From assembly GCF_039555335.1 (NCBI RefSeq), contig NC_092636.1, positions 527,501 to 591,500 of the forward strand: DNA of 64,000 bases, written 5' to 3'. The stretch is from Amphiura filiformis (Eukaryota; Echinodermata; Ophiuroidea; Amphilepidida; Amphiuridae). Made by a program: the position numbers and the translations under genes. The notes under the pieces are model-generated. The model ran no database searches and was not told where the DNA came from. It was given only the letters and a program-made list of their open reading frames with translations. Each line of letters starts with the position of its first letter. Within the stretch, counting starts at the first letter, position 1. Below, piece by piece: positions 61,544-64,000 of this stretch.

Positions 61544-61651
61544 CACCACGGCATAACAACTTAAAATTAATGGCTATCCTATCAGATCACAGAGCGCCTC
61601 CACACAGCAACAACATTGAGTCGATCGTGGTCAGCTGCTGCATGGGAGACC
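61544..61651 (+). pseudogene. Spacer 5S relic, unit 31 (type A)
   Basis: 108-bp form. Confidence 0.6.
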
Positions 61652-62834
61652 AAAACTTTTTACGGTTTTATAATAGGCCTACTGGTAATTGTGAGATAAA
61701 TTCAACAAACTACAACACAACTGAAATTCTGTGATTTTCAATTTTATCAGTATCAAAACAAATCAACAAAAAAGTAGTTATCCTACTGAAACTTACTATT
61801 TTTATGGAGTACGACGTACTTGCAAAGATCAGGCATCTTCAACAATTACTGTTCAAGTAGAAATTCCTCCTTTCCCCATTATTATAGACGCATTTTCTTG
61901 TGGTGAAAAAATAAATGAGACGTAATTAGATGAGAGTGAAATCTCAGTAGGCCTATCATCTATAGCTGCAGCTGAACAGAGCAGAACATTTTCAAAACAC
62001 GTGTTGACAAACAGCTGCTGTCCGGGATTGTTGTGATTGTTGTCAGGTGACAATAACTATTGTAATGCGTATCACGTGCGTAATGCGTACGCGTAAGCTG
62101 AAGTCATTGTTTCAACCGCATACGCGCTTGATGCTGGCTCGTGCGTGTATGACTACACAAAGTCAACATGGTCAATGCGATTCAGGTACAAAATCAAATA
62201 AATAAAACATGTCACATCTAACATGCAAAATGTTGTTTGTTTGTTTGTTTGCTTAAATTTTTGTTTGTTTGTTAGTATGTCAAGGGGTGTTGGTTTTATT
62301 TGGTGCATTTATTTCTTTTTTTTTTTTTTTTTTTTTGCTATCTACTGAACCAAAGTGGTAAATCGGCGGAATACGTTTCTAATTTTATTCGTGACTTGCC
62401 ATTGCAAAATGCAAAATGACGCACTTTGTTTGTTTGTTAATGTGTCAAGGGTGTTGGCTTTATGTGGTGCGAGGTTTTTGTTTTTTTTTTTCTTTTTTGC
62501 TATCTACTGAAGATAGCTCGAACCAAAGTGATAAATCGGCGGAATAATACATTTTTCTAATTATTTTACTCATGACTTGCCAAAGACGACCAATTTACTT
62601 TGTGAAAGTGGCGCTAAATTTGGTAAACTTACGCTGACCGGACGTGCAACCCGTGATTTATTATAGTTCCTAAAATGAAAAGACTGGAATCTCATCAGAA
62701 CCATGCACAATTTGATTAGAGTTACTTGTAAGTTTCATGAGAAGATGTTACAAATTTGTGCACAGTATTTCGGAAACGATTGAAAGAAAGGTCAATGCTG
62801 TAGCTATAAGTAAGCTAAATTCGCATCTTCAAAT

Positions 62835-62954
62835 GTCTACGGCCATACCACGTTGAATACACCGGTTCTCGTCCGATCACCGAAGTTAAGCAACGTCGGG
62901 CCCGGTTAGTACTTGGATGGGAGACCGCCTGGGAATACCGGGTGCTGTAGACTT
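62835..62954 (+). rRNA. 5S rRNA: 5S ribosomal RNA, gene 32
   Basis: Canonical body and T4. Last complete gene; its spacer continues to the window edge, which falls inside the second copy of the internal duplication. Confidence 0.97.
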
Positions 62955-63084
62955 TTGCATTCTGATCCTTCTTTTTTATTTTTACTCTTGATCGTTTTTG
63001 TGTCTTCTATCTGCTGTGATGAATTTTTTTCTATCTACAAAACGGCTTTGTTCAAAATGGGATTTTTTTCCTCAATTTCTGGAA

Positions 63085-63192
63085 CACCACGGCATAACAA
63101 CTTAAAATTAATGGCTATCCTATCAGATCACAGAGCGCCTCCACACAGCAACAACATTGAGTCGATCGTGGTCAGCTGCTGCATGGGAGACC
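63085..63192 (+). pseudogene. Spacer 5S relic, unit 32 (type A)
   Basis: 108-bp form; last relic in the window. Confidence 0.6.
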
Positions 63193-64000
63193 AAAACTTT
63201 TTACGGTTTTATAATAGGCCTACTGGTAATTGTGAGATAAATTCAACAAACTACAACACAACTGAAATTCTGTGATTTTCAATTTTATCAGTATCAAAAC
63301 AAATCAACAAAAAAGTAGTTATCCTACTGAAACTTACTATTTTTATGGAGTACGACGTACTTGCAAAGATCAGGCATCTTCAACAATTACTGTTCAAGTA
63401 GAAATTCCTCCTTTCCCCATTATTATAGACGCATTTTCTTGTGGTGAAAAAATAAATGAGACGTAATTAGATGAGAGTGAAATCTCAGTAGGCCTATCAT
63501 CTATAGCTGCAGCTGAACAGAGCAGAACATTTTCAAAACACGTGTTGACAAACAGCTGCTGTCCGGGATTGTTGTGATTGTTGTCAGGTGACAATAACTA
63601 TTGTAATGCGTATCACGTGCGTAATGCGTACGCGTAAGCTGAAGTCATTGTTTCAACCGCATACGCGCTTGATGCTGGCTCGTGCGTGTATGACTACACA
63701 AAGTCAACATGGTCAATGCGATTCAGGTACAAAATCAAATAAATAAAACATGTCACATCTAACATGCAAAATGTTGTTTGTTTGTTTGTTTGCTTAAATT
63801 TTTGTTTGTTTGTTAGTATGTCAAGGGGGTGTTGGTTTTATGTGTTGCGATTTATTTCTTTTTTTTTTTTTTTTTTTTGCTATCTACTGAACCAAAGTGG
63901 TAAATCGGCGGAATACGTTTCTAATTTTATTCGTGACTTGCCATTGCAAAATGCAAAATGACGCACTTTGTTTGTTTGTTAATGTGTCAAGGGGTGTTGG

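Larger units (their letters stand above)
13539..64000 (+). repeat. Head-to-tail 5S rDNA tandem array, 32 complete genes
   Basis: Every unit is in the same orientation and consists of a 120-nt 5S gene and a spacer of about 1,424 bp. Unit lengths measured gene start to gene start range from 1,514 to 1,554 bp, most being 1,540-1,547. The first unit starts inside the gene; the array runs off the right edge. Spacer landmarks in order are a T-run, a degenerate 5S relic, a TAGGCCTA-bearing region, a CACGTG/ACGCGT block, a duplicated segment with poly(T), and the -30 TATAAG of the next gene. Spacer identity is very high between units, indicating ongoing concerted evolution. Confidence 0.98.

Noticed and set aside
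13539-64000. CRISPR array or protein-coding tandem family
   Set aside because: The regular 1.54-kb repeats are 5S rDNA units with a eukaryotic Pol III layout; no short repeat-spacer pattern exists.

Overview
The window looks like nuclear DNA of an invertebrate deuterostome. The 5S rRNA sequence is animal-type, and the spacers repeatedly carry TAGGCCTA-type words. DIRS-like retroelements, a tRNA-headed SINE and TTAA-flanked foldback elements add to this. An echinoderm or hemichordate is my best guess, by inference rather than proof. I see no convincing intact host protein gene.

Bases 1-8,564 are repeat-rich. Two broken DIRS-like tyrosine-recombinase retroelements lie head to head. One is on the minus strand (about 705-3,786) and one on the plus strand (about 3,787-8,509). 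The plus copy has been invaded by a small palindromic element (4,200-4,329), an AT-rich dimeric repeat (4,718-5,200) and a tRNA-derived SINE (6,326-6,704). Its right end is fused to nt 46-100 of a 5S rRNA gene, which runs straight into a 200-base run of N (8,565-8,764).

Bases 8,765-13,538 hold an AT-rich minisatellite of about 200 bp units, a pair of about 205-bp dispersed repeats, ATCA-rich simple sequence, one possible transposase-like exon on the minus strand, two foldback MITEs flanked by TTAA, a GC-rich inverted repeat, and a three-copy 42-bp minisatellite that touches the rDNA.

From 13,539 to the right edge the sequence is one head-to-tail 5S rDNA array on the plus strand. It has a truncated first unit, 32 complete 5S genes and a final partial spacer. 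The repeat unit is about 1,544 bp (range 1,514-1,554). Each gene has TATAAG at -30 and a T-run directly after the 3' end. Each spacer carries, 131-132 bp downstream of the gene in ordinary units, a degenerate 103-108 bp sequence that aligns collinearly with the 5S gene. This looks like an ancient 5S pseudogene fixed in the unit, as known from Xenopus laevis oocyte 5S DNA. Each spacer also holds an internal direct duplication with poly(T) and GTTT tracts, and a conserved block rich in CACGTG and ACGCGT palindromes.

Spacer sequence falls into two subfamilies arranged in blocks: A for units 0-12, mosaics at 13-14, B for 15-27, and A again for 28-32. This records local homogenisation by unequal exchange or gene conversion. 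The genes are almost invariant. Only three copies carry base changes, and five have a terminator reduced to three T.
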